From Acanthosoma haemorrhoidale (taxonomy: Eukaryota > Arthropoda > Insecta > Hemiptera > Acanthosomatidae): DNA of 64,000 nucleotides. Within the stretch, counting starts at the first letter, position 1; every line of letters begins with the position of its first letter. A program made the position numbers and the translations under genes. Positions 10,805-22,381 of the stretch are shown piece by piece. The notes under the pieces were generated by a model, which was not told the origin of the DNA, did not search any database, and worked only from the letters and a program-made list of their open reading frames with translations. The stretch is taken from contig CAKNEZ010000004.1 of NCBI GenBank assembly GCA_930367205.1, positions 407,001-471,000 of the forward strand, written 5' to 3'.

Positions 10805-12354
10805 ATTCTGGAGCCAAAAAATATAGAAATTAAATATTTTATATATTTCCTGATGATTTCAAAAAAATGTTTTGGAATGGTTTATCAAATAAAAAGTTTT
10901 CTTTTTAGATTAATTTAATATGGTTATTGTTTTTTTTTTTTATTTTCTACGTAATTTTTTTCTAATATGTATGCATTAAAAAAATAAAACATATTTCCTT
11001 CATGACGCTATGTGCTGGACTCAACACTCAAGAAGGGACTTCACTCAATAAATAGATGTGGGAGGCTCCCTACAGTATAGGTCGCCTTTTACCCCAATCG
11101 GTAGGGGTGTGTTACAAATTACCATAATAAAATCATATAATTAATGATACTTTTTCAGGTATTTGCTATTTTTTCCAGAGATTATCTGTAATATACTTTA
11201 TAAAATTTCAGGTCAATTAAATTATTTTCAAAGGCACTACCTTATATGACAGGCGAAAATACGTCCACCAGGAACTTGATTGAAAGTAAAATCTGAACTT
11301 TTTGACTCCAAAACTAATTCACGATATTAAAAAAAAAAAAAAAATTAGCATGTCTTATGATTGGATCAACTATATGTTATATATATATTTATATTAATTA
11401 TAGAAAGATAGGTGACTCACGGGTAGGGTGATTGCTGGGGTTGACTTCCTTGAGGTGATGGTGTAAAATGAACTGGTGTGCTGAAAATTGTAATTAAATA
11501 GTGTTAACAGTTAATATTATTTTGATTCAATTAATGGTAATAATTATTGTTAATAATTAATTATTGTTAAATAAATAACAATTAATGCTGTAAAATAAAA
11601 TTGCAATTTTGCAAATAAAGATCTTATAATAATAAAAGCTTTTTAATAATCTAAAATTAAATAGACATTATAGTTAGTTATAACTATAATTAGAAATAAT
11701 GGACTGTGACAATTGTTAACGAAATAAAAAGAAATCAAGTTATCAACCAGTTTTTTTTTTAGTGATTGGTTAAAATTAAAGGTTCGCATTTTCGTCAAAT
11801 CTTCAAAAAACAGAGAGATCATCAGTGATCTAGTAGTAAGTTGATCAGAACACAGAAGCTTCAAATAATCGGTAAGGCACCAATACCATTAGGCTATTTA
11901 TGTACAATAACATATAAAGCATTTTGTTTAATTATTGGCTGTCTTTAATTATCAGAGACTGGCGAGTATTTTTGCAGACTGGCCATAATTTTAGATAGGT
12001 CCATTTTCAAAATAGAAATTTTATATTTTTTGAGACCTCGTGGCATTCGGACACACCATTATATAAGACATGCCATTACTTTTCTGTTTGTTACATGATT
12101 TACTAGTTTATTTTCCATTAAATACATCACATATATATATAATATGTGCATTACAGAATAAATTAATTATGATTAAATATTTAACATATACTAGAAACGT
12201 ATTGATTGATACTTATTTAAAAGATTACACGATAAAGAGAAATTGATGAAAAGCTGAAATAAGAAGGTAATTACGAATAATTACTAAATTTTAACTGCCT
12301 CGCCGAACAATAACTTGTAATAAACCATTTTCCATGAATAACATTTCCAACAAT

Positions 12355-13522
12355 AACTCCAGGGAAAAGACAGAATCAAACTTGTTAAGATGAAAAAAAA
12401 ATTAATAAAAATAATAGTGAGGATAACAATTGAAAAGGATAACTAGTTCCGGATTAGTGAGGTCGGGATCAGCAAATTTTTACGTCTTACTACATACAGG
12501 AGGAGGTTTTATCTGTGAGCTAAGGATAAACAGGCACCAAAATATTATTGCGGGAGTCACCCGATTGATACAATCATTCGAGATCATAGTTGGATTAGGA
12601 ATAATGATTCATAAATAAAGTTACAGCAAGAGTCACTATTTAATTCGGCGGCAAAGTAATATGAAAAATAATTTAATGAACGGATTTCAGAGGATTCCTA
12701 ACGAATAACATATACCCAATATTTTTTTTATGTGTATCTCCAAAAATAAAAAATCTTATAAAATATTGTCATTATAAACACTAGAAAATAAGATGAGGGA
12801 AATCTCAAAAATATAATAAATAATACGTTTTGGAGCGTTACTAAATGGCTCGGGAGATAGCTCAGTCACGGTCAAAGTTGAAGGGTGGATACCAAGAATA
12901 AAGCTACACTAGTGCCACCTGTGTAATCATTAGCTAACCTGTGGGATCGAGAGGAATGCAGAGATATATGCACTCATACGGTTAGGGAAATGTTTTCGGT
13001 GCGTTTAAACTGGAAGGGGAGCTCACCGCGTATCGTATAGATAGATATAACATCGGACAGAGCATCGGCATGGGTTGATATTCGCCGGCATCCGGCTCTC
13101 CCCTGGGCAAGATGGGACCGGTCAGCCTAACGTTTCCCGCCCATCTAATGGGTCCAAGAGCAAGTGTTAGTGGGACGCACCTCCGTTTCTCGGATAGGCC
13201 GAACGAAGGCCTAAAGAAATCCAAAAACTATTAGCCGTCAGGTATTTATTACAGGAGAATATTTAAGATAAATGTTTATCATCCCATAGCACTCTCTTGG
13301 GGTGTCTAAATCATTTGGAATAAATCAAACTATGATTTTCAAGAGGCAGACGGCACTATAATTAAAAATTCAAAATTGCTTTCCTCGTAAATAAAGCTCC
13401 GTATTATTCAATTAGAAATAGTACATACAATGTATATATCATATAATAGTTGGATTTGGTGGCGTCAGGGTACTATAATAACCATTTTTCATATTAAAGG
13501 ATACCAAAAACGATGTTTGTTC
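12355..13522. repeat. Partial unit of the 2.35-kb repeat (rearranged)
   Basis: This contains the block that starts ACTCCAGGGAAAAGACAGAAT (also at 15447 and 17798). It runs to GTGCGTTTAAAC and is then joined directly to the block that starts CTGGAAGGGGAGCTCACCGC (also at 14667 and 17017). In the fuller unit these two blocks are separated by the U1 gene and about 540 bp of other sequence, so this copy has lost that part or reflects a different arrangement. Confidence 0.8.
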
Positions 13523-14063
13523 CGTACCAGCACCATCAACAGACTCCAGAGCTTTCAGAATAACATCGTGAGAACGCCACTGTGGCACACTCCTTTTCGC
13601 GACATGGAGGCATCCGACATGCACGAAAAATTTGAGCTCCCCACCATCACCGAGGCCATCAGACGACGGCACATCAAATTCTTCGACTCGATGAAGCTAT
13701 TCTCAACCCGTTCTTCCGAGACATGACACCACCACCGCTACCGTCACGATGGCAACTCGCAAGATCGGGTAGAGCAGAGAAGATGATAGACATCTCGACG
13801 CCGACCCACTGACAACAAGCCTCTAAGGGGCACCCTCACTCTGACATCAGACTAACAACGACGACACCACATGCCTAGTGAGACTCTAGGCCCAGCCACC
13901 GGTAGACTCTCACTACTGTACTGACTTAACCAACATCCACCGAGGATTCCCACATCACTAACTCTCACACCACCTTCAAGCAGGTACGCCTAGTACAAGC
14001 TTCCTTTTACCCCAAATATTTTATATTTTTCCCACATCCTAAATTCGACCTAGAGAGCTTCGG

Positions 14064-14118
<55 letters not shown>
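13523..14118 (+). pseudogene. 5'-truncated LINE (Jockey/CR1-like) with 55-A tail
   Basis: The first part encodes the end of a LINE reverse transcriptase in a 68-codon stretch: 'INRLQSFQNNIVR' followed by 'ELPTITEAIRRRHIKFFDS'. The next roughly 340 bp is 3' UTR. It ends in 55 consecutive adenines (14064-14118). The left boundary is clear because the repeat copies at 15160 and 17510 continue differently after GATGTTTGTTC. No target duplication is visible, and the sequence after the tail is another block of the 2.35-kb repeat, so a rearrangement accompanied or followed insertion. Confidence 0.75.
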
Positions 14119-14120
<2 letters not shown>

Positions 14121-16471
14121 AGACCTACCTTTACTGTAGACCTACCTGTAGGGTCTCGTTCCGGACGTACGCTTTCCACTGTTTGTACTTAGTGCAAGCT
14201 TTTCACACCCCCACACCTAGTTTGTAGACACACAGAAAGATAATCAAGCATCACCACCGTCTGTCTAATACAAAATACAACAACAGCTTCAGACTCATTC
14301 CCGTCGTCGTCACCTTACCTCGTTCTCTCTCTCTCTACCTACTTACGACTACTCTCCTACCCCCTCCAAACCTGATGAACTAACTGCCTGACTGACATTG
14401 ATGACGAGATTCATAATTTTCCCCTTTCCCCTCTCCAAGGCAGAGACAATCCTCCACAATGAGATGATCATTGTATTTCATCATCTCAATACTGCGTCGT
14501 CATACCTAGACCAAAGTTTCCGTGAAAATCGATTAATTGATTGATTGATCAATGTTTTTGGTACAATGAGGAAAATTCAAAATCGAATAGTTTAGTTTTT
14601 TTCTGGCCTCTACTTTGATTAAATATTTGGATAATTATGTCTAGAAGAGACTAAATATATAAAAACTGGAAGGGGAGCTCACCGCGTATCGTATAGATAG
14701 ATATAACATCGGACAGAGCATCGGCATGGGTTGATATTCGCCTGCATCCGGCTCTCCCCCGGGCAAGACCGGTCAGCCTAACGTTTCCTGCCCATCTAAT
14801 GGGTCCAAGAGCAAGTGTTAATGGGACGCACCTCCGTTTCTCGAATTTGCCGACTAAGGCCTAATGAAATCCGAAAACTATTAGCCGTCGGGTATTTATT
14901 ACAGGAGGATATTTAAGATAAATGTTTAAGATAGGGTGTCTAAATCATTAGGAATAAATCTAACTATGATTTTCAAGAGGCAGACGGCACTATAATTCAA
15001 AATTCAAAATTGCTTTCCTCGTAAATAATGCTCCGTATTATTCAATTAGAAATAGTACATAAAATGTATATATCATATAATAGTTGGATTTGGTGGCGTC
15101 GGGTTACTATAATAACCATTTTTTATATTAAAGGATACCACAAACGATGTTTGTTCTGGATATTAAAATAATTTTTAAGAGTATCTAGAGACTATATCGC
15201 CGCTCCTCACGACGTCCTCTAAACGTGGAGCCCAATCCAAGTGATAGCCGGCCCGACATATCATCAAATCTCCGACAAATTATATTTTCAATATCAGCGA
15301 TAAGCAAAATGATTTCAATTAAAAGAAAAGAAATTAAGTAAAATAATGATAAGGTGAGCCCAATTTTATGTATTTCAAAGACAAAATGAAGAAAGCTATT
15401 TTTTAATTAGCTAATTAAAACTGGGGTTTTTCATGTCAAAGACACTACTCCAGGGAAAAGACAGAATTAAACTTGTTGAGATGAAAAAAAAATTAATAAA
15501 AATAATAGTGGGGATAACGACCGAAAAGGACAACTAGTTCCGGATTAGAGAGGTCGGGATCAGCAAATTTTCACGGCTTACTACATACAGGAGGAGGTTT
15601 TATCTGTGAGCTAAGGATAAACAGGCACCAAAATATTATTGCGGGAGTCACCCGATTGATACAATCATTCGAGATAATAGTTGGATTAGGAATAATGATT
15701 CATAAATAAAGTTACAGCAAGAGTCACTATTTGATTCGGCGGCAAAGTAATATTACTAATAATTTAATGAATGGATCTCAGCGGATTCCTAACGAATAAC
15801 ATATACCCAATATTTTTTTTATGTGTATCTCCAAAAATAAAAAATCATATAAAATATTGTCATTATAAATACTAGCAAATAAGATGAGGGAAATCTTAAA
15901 AATATAATAAATAATGCGTTTTGGAGCGTTTACTAAATATCTCGGGAGATAGCTCGCTTGAAGTTGAAAGGGTGGATACCGGGAATGAAGCTACACTATC
16001 GCCACCTGTGTAATCATTAGCTAACCTGTGGGATCGAGAGGGATGCAGAGATATATGCACTCATACGGGTAGGGAGATGTTTTCGGTGCGTTTAAACTAT
16101 TTATACTCGATAATATATTGTGTAGTAAGATAAATGAAACATTTTATTTGTATATTACAACATCTGGTGAATCGCTAGACGGTCATTCATCTTCTACGAA
16201 TCCAGTTCAATCTCGCAAGTGCGGTTAGATTTGACTTGACCACCATCGGATTTTCCCAAATTATAGCATACTTACCTGGCGTGGGGGCCTACCGTGATCA
16301 ATAAGGCGGTTCCCCCAGGGTGAGGCTTCTCCATTGCACTTTGGTTGAGCTGACCCCTGCGAATACCCCAAATGCGGGTATCTCGGGTGCGTAATTTTTG
16401 GTAGTCGGGACTGCGTTAGCGCATTCCCGTTATAATTTCACCACAAACAATTAATATAAGGGAAGATGTAC
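14119..16471. repeat. 2.35-kb tandem repeat, full unit with U1 gene
   Basis: Start and internal markers recur about 2350 bp later (14120 and 16472; 14667 and 17017) with very few differences. The unit holds three noncoding blocks, an AT-rich connector and the U1 snRNA gene near its end. It therefore looks like the repeat unit of a small U1 gene array. I see no protein gene in it. Confidence 0.85.
16268..16431 (+). ncRNA. U1: U1 spliceosomal snRNA
   Basis: U1 pairs with 5' splice sites at the start of spliceosome assembly. The RNA begins ATACTTACCTG, whose ACTTACCTG matches the 5' splice site. Stem-loop I follows, then stem-loop II with the ATTGCAC loop bound by U1A. Further on is the Sm site AATTTTTGG at 16393-16401 and a final hairpin (16407-16429, arms CGGGA and TTCCCG around GCG-TTA-CGC). 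Length is about 164 nt, as in insects. The stem-loop I loop reads GATCAATAAG rather than the usual GATCACGAAG, which could weaken U1-70K binding, so a variant or ageing copy is possible. I could not identify the upstream PSE with confidence. Confidence 0.95.
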
Positions 16472-17839
16472 AGGGAAGACCTACCTCTATTGTAGACCTA
16501 CCTGTAGGGTCTCGTTCCGGACGTACACTTTCCGCTGTTTGTACTTAGTGCAAGCTTTTCACACCCCCACACCTAGTTTGTAGACATAGAGAAAGATAAT
16601 CAAGTATCACCACCGTCTGTCTAATGAAAAATACAACAACAGCTTCAGACTCATTCCCGTCGTCGTCATCTTACCTCGGTCTATCTCTCTCTACCTACTT
16701 ACGACTACTCTCCTACCCCCTCCCTACCTGATGAACTAACTGCCTGACTGACATTGATGACGAGATTCATAATTTTTCCCCTTTCCCCTCTCTAAGGCAG
16801 AGACAATCCTCCACAATGAGATGATCATTGTATCTCATCATCTTAATACTGCGTCGTCATACCTAGACCAAAGTTTCCGTGAAAATTGATTGATTGATTG
16901 ATCAATGTTTTGGTACAATGAGGAAAATTCAAAATCGAATAGTTTAGTTTTTTTCTGGGCTCTACTTTGATTAAATATTTGGATAATTATGTCTAGAAGA
17001 GACTAAATATATAAAAACTGGAAGGGGAGCTCACCGCGTATCGTATAGATAGATATAACATCGGACAGAGCATCGGCATGGGTTGATATTCGCCTGCATC
17101 CGGCTCTCCCCCGGGCAAGACCGGTCAGCCTAACGTTTCCCGCCCATCTAATGGGTCCAAGAGCAAGTGTTAATGGGACGCACCTCCGTTTCTCGAATTT
17201 GCCGACTAAGGCCTAATGAAATCCGAAAACTATTAGCCGTCGGGTATTTATTACAGGAGGATATTTAAGATAAATGTTTAAGATAGGGTGTCTAAATCAT
17301 TAGGAATAAATCTAACTATGATTTTCAAGAGGCAGACGGCACTATAATTCAAAATTCAAAATTGCTTTCCTCGTAAATAATGCTCCGTATTATTCAATTA
17401 GAAATAGTACATAAAATGTATATATCATATAATAGTTGGATTTGGTGGCGTCGGGTTACTATAATAACCATTTTTTATATTAAAGGATACCACAAACGAT
17501 GTTTGTTCTGGATATTAAAATAATTTTTAAGAGTATCTAGAGACTATATCGCCGCTCCTCACGACGTCCTCTAAACGTGGAGCCCAATCCAAGTGATAGC
17601 CGGCCCGACATATCATCAAATCTCCGACAAATTATATTTTCAATATCAGCGATAAGCAAAATGATTTCAATTAAAAGAAAAGAAATTAAGTAAAATAATG
17701 ATAAGGTGAGCCCAATTTTATGTATTTCAAAGACAAAATGAAGAAAGCTATTTTTTAATTAGCTAATTAAAACTGGGGTTTTTCATGTCAAAGACACTAC
17801 TCCAGGGAAAAGACAGAATTAAACTTGTTGAGATGAAAA
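16472..17839. repeat. 2.35-kb repeat, second unit, cut by Polinton
   Basis: This is a near-identical continuation of the tandem repeat, containing the 540-bp block, the GGAAGGGGAGCTCACCGC block and the connector. It stops after GAGATGAAAA at 17839, where the unit at 15480 continues as a run of A and then TTAATAAAAATAATAG. The break marks the left end of the Polinton. Confidence 0.85.
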
Positions 17840-17871
17840 GGAAGTATAAGAAAAGGAAGTACTCAGGAAAA

Positions 17872-17942
17872 GGAGTATAAGAGCCCTAGGAAAATTTCAT
17901 TCCTCGCACAGGTGTGGAAGCTTTCATACAGCGATCGTAAGT
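17872..17942 (+). promoter_or_regulatory. Left-arm promoter and splice donor
   Basis: TATAAGAG lies at about 17875 and is preceded by three imperfect copies of GAAAAGGAAGTA-like sequence. A strong 5' splice site, GATC followed by GTAAGTATG, begins at 17937. The nearest acceptor, TTTCTTAG ending at 17960, would give a 24-nt intron, too short to be spliced. The donor therefore more likely serves acceptors further down (18396, 18745), putting one leader exon on several genes. Confidence 0.45.
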
Positions 17943-17963
17943 ATGTTATTTGTTTCTTAGATA

Positions 17964-18314
17964 ATGGTGATTGTGAATAGAGGTCATAATAATAATTCTT
18001 CTCGTTATCGTTGTATAAAGACGATCTTTGTAAGTGTAAATGCTTTTATCGCGTTAGGAGAAGAACCATCCGAGAACAATTCATCTTTAGTACTCGTTTG
18101 TTTAAACTGTGTACACAATGAATTAGAGGCGGAAGAATTAGAGAACGGGATAGTATCATCAAATCATTATATACTTTTAAGAAGTGAAGCTATTGGCTTA
18201 ACATATAGAGATCGTTGTATAATATGTGGAAACAGTCTTTCCATTGCAAGGAATTTGTCAGAATGTAGAAAGTGTACGAATCTGTTCAACTTCGTTTATA
18301 ATTCAGACTCATGA
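17964..18314 (+). CDS. Small Cys-rich Polinton protein, unknown function
   Basis: A 116-residue open frame, first in the left arm. It has paired cysteines that suggest zinc binding: 'CLNC' near residue 49, 'CIICG' near 87 and 'CRKC' near 102. I do not recognise the family. The position next to the terminus, before the polymerase, fits an early accessory or regulatory protein. A splice acceptor-like TTTCTTAG lies immediately upstream. Confidence 0.55.
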   Translation: MVIVNRGHNNNSSRYRCIKTIFVSVNAFIALGEEPSENNSSLVLVCLNCVHNELEAEELENGIVSSNHYILLRSEAIGLTYRDRCIICGNSLSIARNLSECRKCTNLFNFVYNSDS

Positions 18315-18396
18315 GGTGAACATTATTAATGAAGTGAACTGTTGCATTGAGTATTGTATGTAGTATTTAAAAAAAAAATTACTCTTTGTATTTTAG

Positions 18397-18627
18397 ATGG
18401 CTACATTTATTCTGTTTGATAACTTAGGAGAAGGGATATATGAGATATTAGGATTGGAAGGAGGGATGGTTACTCTTTAAGCAATCTATTATGGTAATAT
18501 TGGAAACAATATTGTTATCGCATATGATACCGATGGTACACCAAATCCATCTAACTGGACTGTTGTCAATATTTATATTAGACAACAGAAAACAATATGC
18601 TTTTCTTACCTCTTAATAAATAAGTAA
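18397..18627 (+). pseudogene. Small Polinton protein with internal stop
   Basis: The ATG follows directly on a splice acceptor-like TTGTATTTTAG. A 76-codon frame is broken by one TAA at 18478-18480 and then stays open to 18627. No motif is recognisable. The junction with an acceptor and the conserved frame after the stop argue for a real, damaged gene. Confidence 0.45.
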
Positions 18628-18745
18628 AGCATATTGTAAATAATAGACTAGTAAAAAATAATTGGTAAGGAATTACAATTTAATAAGTATTAAAATTTTT
18701 TTTTTTTTTAATTTTCCTTACTCAGCCTACTGGTTTCCTTTTCAG

Positions 18746-19598
18746 ATGTTCATGATCGAAAAATTAAACAGTTTACCTGTTTATAAAAGATTTGGAGAAC
18801 TAAAACAAGGTGAAAAATATTTGATAACACATTTTGCAAAAACTAAAACAGAACATGGCGATTGTCTACAAGTAATATTAGATTCAAAGGAAAACGGATT
18901 TTTAATTAAAACGTTTCTTCCCGAACGCTATCTTCATTGCATATTATTATTATTATTATTTGTTCCGGCATTTGTGCACCACGGCCTCACTGAGACCTAT
19001 TGTGCGCCGTCCATGTCCCTGTCCTATATATGTGACAGGCCCACGGCCTTTGCAAATCTGAGGATACTGAATGGATCGATCAGTTCACATAGTTTGGGGT
19101 CTACAATGCGATCACTACCAAAGTGAAGGTATCGCCTTCTAGCTAAGTTATCACAGTCACATATTATATGACGTGCCGTTTCTCCCTCTTTCTTGCAGAA
19201 TCTGCAGAATGGTGATCCCACTATCCCCAAATTAAAGAGGTGTTTATTTAACCGACAGTGACCTGTATAGAGTCCTGTCACACTTTTGAGTGTCCACCTG
19301 TCCATTGATAGAAGTGCTGAGCTTCTTCTCTTACAGGGTCCATTAAGAAACAGTTTCGAGTGTTCCTGTTTCTTAGTTTCTCTCCAAGGAAAGTCTTGCC
19401 TTGTCCTCTAAAGCTAATTTTATTGCATATCTGATGAGGATATACAACAATATAAGAGTGGTAAGTATGTAAAAATATAAGAAAAAAAAAATTGTATTTC
19501 TTAAATTAACTCTAACATTTGTTTTAGGCGATCTCGGTTTATCATATGAGGGTGTAATAAAGAGAAGTCATATTATCAAATTTCACAAAGCAGTCTAA
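18746..19598 (+). pseudogene. Two-exon left-arm gene interrupted by LINE fragment
   Basis: The ATG follows a TTTTCAG acceptor. The frame encodes a small protein with 'SLPVYKRFGELKQGEKYLI' and 'LPERY' segments. I associate these with a recurrent small protein of insect Mavericks of unknown role; a nucleic-acid-binding role is possible but unproven. A LINE fragment (18945-19421) splits the frame with a clean duplication. Beyond it the frame reaches GTAAGTATG at 19461. Splicing to the acceptor ending at 19527 would keep the frame to a stop at 19598, while read-through stops at 19480. Apart from the insertion it looks undamaged. Confidence 0.55.
18945..19421 (-). mobile_element. 5'-truncated LINE fragment (same family as 153 and 32341)
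   Basis: About 477 bp on the minus strand: the end of the RNase H region, its CCHC motif, the 3' UTR and the AAT tail (TTATTATT at 18945 on the plus strand). It is flanked by the target duplication ATTGCATAT at 18936-18944 and 19422-19430. Its diagnostic bases (GATCGATCCATTCAG read on the element strand) match LINE copy 2, not copy 1. It interrupts a Polinton gene, so it arrived after the Polinton. Confidence 0.9.
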
Positions 19599-19730
19599 GT
19601 AAGCATCATAATAATTAAGGATTATAATATAAGGATTTTGAATAAAAGATGAGTACCTTTAGAAATACATAATTATGTACAAAATGGACTTTTACTAAAC
19701 AATTGGAAACATAAATGTAAATGGTCATAT

Positions 19731-20896
19731 ATGATGTGTAAAATGTGTGGTAGAGAATGCAGTCAACAAAATTATAAAAGACATATAAAAACATGCGTTG
19801 CTCTCAAATTAAACATAGAGAAAGAGGTGAACGTATCGAAACAAATGCAGTCCCGGTCAGATCCTCCGATTAAAAAAAGAAAATATATAGTATTTGACAA
19901 GTGCTTACGGGAACAATCAACATCAGATGAAAACAATATTATTATTACAACGGCTATCAACGAGACGCTTGCAGACATTAATATTAAAAATGATAAGGTT
20001 GATTATATCCCAAACGAATTTCTTGATAATGTTAAAAATAAATTAATTAAAATTTTGAATAAATATATTATGAGGTGGAATACTATAAAAATTATGATCT
20101 TATTAGAATGTAATTATAAAAAAAGTGTTGAGGGAAAAGAAATGGAGCGCACTGATTTTAATTTTAAAACGAAAATGGAAACTTTAGACAAATCTAGTAA
20201 CTTAGAAGAATTTATAATAGACTCATTTCAGAAAATCATATCAGAAATAGATGATTTTATGGGGAAGGGATCAGGATGGATTTTCGTATGTTGAATTTAC
20301 ACAGAAAATAAAACTTGTAGCGTATGCCGATTTCGAAACATTATTAGTGCCCATCGCAGGTTCAAATCCGAATCCTCAAACATCTTGGACACGTTATTTA
20401 CAAAGTCATGAAGTTTTCTGTGCAGCACTTATGGTAATCTTCTATTCCCGAATTTGACAGCGATCCAGTTGTTCACACCGGTAGCAATTGCATGAGCAAT
20501 TTCATGAAAACATTAAAATCCTTAGCTCTTAAAGCCGATGAAATATATGCTAATATAATTCCAATCGAAACATTGAGTGATGAACAAGAACAGTCGTTCG
20601 CTACTACGAATATATGTGTTTTATGTGAGAATGAATTGGATAAGAGAGAGAGAGTAAAACATCATTGTCACATCACATCTAAGTTTATTGGGGCTGCACA
20701 CAACTCATGTAATTTACATGCTAGTAAACCAGACTTTATACCCGTGTTTATACACAATTTTACTAATTTTGATTCTCACTTTATAGTTAAATATCTTGGA
20801 ATAGATGAAGGCAATGTTGAAATAATTCCGAGCAATAGTGAAAAATATATGTCTGTTACTAAAACCTTTGACGGCTGTAAAACTAAAATCAGATTT
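19731..20896 (+). pseudogene. Polinton DNA polymerase B, N-terminal part (copy A)
   Basis: The start encodes a C2HC finger ('CKMCGRECSQQNYKRHIKTC') typical of Maverick polymerases and runs to the conserved 'GKGSGWIF' block. There the frame breaks at about 20294, and the region normally joining it to the exonuclease domain appears to be missing. The rest (20300-20896) encodes exonuclease motif 'YADFETLL', a CxxC...HHC zinc site ('CVLCENE', 'KHHCH') and 'NFTNFDSHFIV'. A 2-nt deletion near 20431 shifts the frame. The segment ends where a truncated BEL LTR begins, and it is repeated downstream of the BEL at 29661. Confidence 0.8.
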
Positions 20897-20897
20897 A

Positions 20898-22274
20898 TGG
20901 TGAACGGCCAAAGTACACGTTGTAATAAGGCTCATGAAGGGCTACGATCGTCTGTCCAACTTAGTCTATCGAACGGGAAGGTGCTATTCCTCACACTTGG
21001 ACTATCAAACTATCGATCGCACTCACTATCGATTTCACTTTGTCGATATCACAATTCGTCTCGGTCGTAATCGGATGAGTTCGTCTTGAAAGTCGTAGCA
21101 GTGAGGACTCGCTCGACCACCACTAATCGATTACCTGCCATCGATGCCATCGGTTATTAGCAACACAAGCGCCGCGTGTGTCCCAGCTGCCAGCTTGGGT
21201 ACCCAATGAAGCCGTCAATCAGTACTGTACTTTATTTATTTATTAACAATACTAATCTGTAGGATCTTGCTCCATTGATGCTTTCGTCAATAATGCGTAT
21301 TTTTAGTTATATTTATCATATTTATTTATATATATTTAATATTTGAACCCAGTTATAAGGCGAATTCATTATTAATTTTCTGCATGTGTTTTTATGTATA
21401 TAATATAAATTCTTTTCACGAACACCTTTAGAAATTATTTAGTAAACTGAAAAATGCAAAATTATAGTACATAGAAATAGAAACAGGATTTTAAATAAAG
21501 CATAACATTCAGGTTGGTTAACTCAACTGTTATCTCTTTTCATGTGTCACTTAATGTAAGAATGACATTCAATTGATTAATTTATAAAACTCATGAAATG
21601 TGTTTGTCTCTTGGATCATTCCAATTATAGCATAATATTTTAAGGTTACACTACCATATTATTTAATCTAAAAATTATTTTTATCTATTACCATTTTCAT
21701 ATATATTAAATACATGTGTGCTCGTGGACGCGCCTACACACGTGTTTGTTGTTTTATGTAAGTATTGGATGCCTGTATGTATTTATTGTTGTAATAGATT
21801 TATTATATTTATAAATTCATATCAGTTATTTTTGTTAGAAAACTGTAAGTTATTATGGGCTATCCGTATCATGCCTAGTTGATCCTTGTATTTCAAACTG
21901 CTTTTCTCAATATAAGGATTTGCTAATTGAGAAATATGAAAGGCAAATATATTTACATTTACCTTTGCCAAATGTTGTGTTTTTTTTTTTTCTTTCATGC
22001 CAGCTTTACTGAATATTTCGCTGAGCTTAATTATTTAGGTTTAAGTTAATAATTTCATTTGTTTATTTGCTTAATGGGTAAACCATTTTTGTTTGCATTG
22101 TTTCTGCTTCCAATAATTTATTTTCAAGTGTCGAATTTCAGCTTGGCCCTCTATAACATTAAAATCCCTCGGCCCTTTCACCTTCTCATTGCCTTCTGCT
22201 AGTGACCCGGATAAGTTTCGAAACGGGGACGGAGAATTGCATTTTGGTATCCAAGGTTGCCCCTCCCCCCAACA
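20898..22274 (+). repeat. BEL1 5' LTR, 5'-truncated
   Basis: It matches 27946-29660 from TGGTGAACGGCC to CCCCCCAACA, with scattered single-base differences. The first 322 bp of the LTR, present at 27624-27945, are absent. The junction with polymerase sequence (CAGATTT, then ATGGTG) shows 2-3 bp of microhomology, suggesting end joining. Confidence 0.85.
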
Positions 22275-22279
22275 TATTT

Positions 22280-22297
22280 TGGTCCTCCGGGCCGGAT
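22280..22297 (+). promoter_or_regulatory. BEL1 primer-binding site (tRNA-Tyr-like)
   Basis: TGGTCCTCCGGGCCGGAT starts 5 nt after the LTR end. It is close to the complement of an insect tRNA-Tyr 3' end, with about three mismatches recalled from general knowledge, so the primer identity is tentative. Confidence 0.55.
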
Positions 22298-22381
22298 CGT
22301 TAGCTTATTGTATTCAAGAGTTTTCTTTCGCTACTTTATTGGCCCATCATTTCTTTGTGTTTTTCCGTTACACCTTACACC

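Larger units (their letters stand above)
7910..12354. other. AT-rich DNA without a recognisable host gene
   Basis: This long AT-rich stretch holds only the short relics and repeats listed separately (8338-8433, 8868-9190, 9541-9624, 10358-10804). The open frames in it are short, lack recognisable motifs and are probably chance. Homopolymer runs and AT microsatellites are common from 10800 to 12350. Confidence 0.6.

Noticed and set aside
12430..13224. Short open frames in the 2.35-kb repeat
   Set aside because: They are not preserved between repeat copies and have no motifs.
17937..17960. Intron between the donor and the nearest acceptor in the left arm
   Set aside because: 24 nt is too short for a spliceosomal intron; more distant acceptors are more likely partners.
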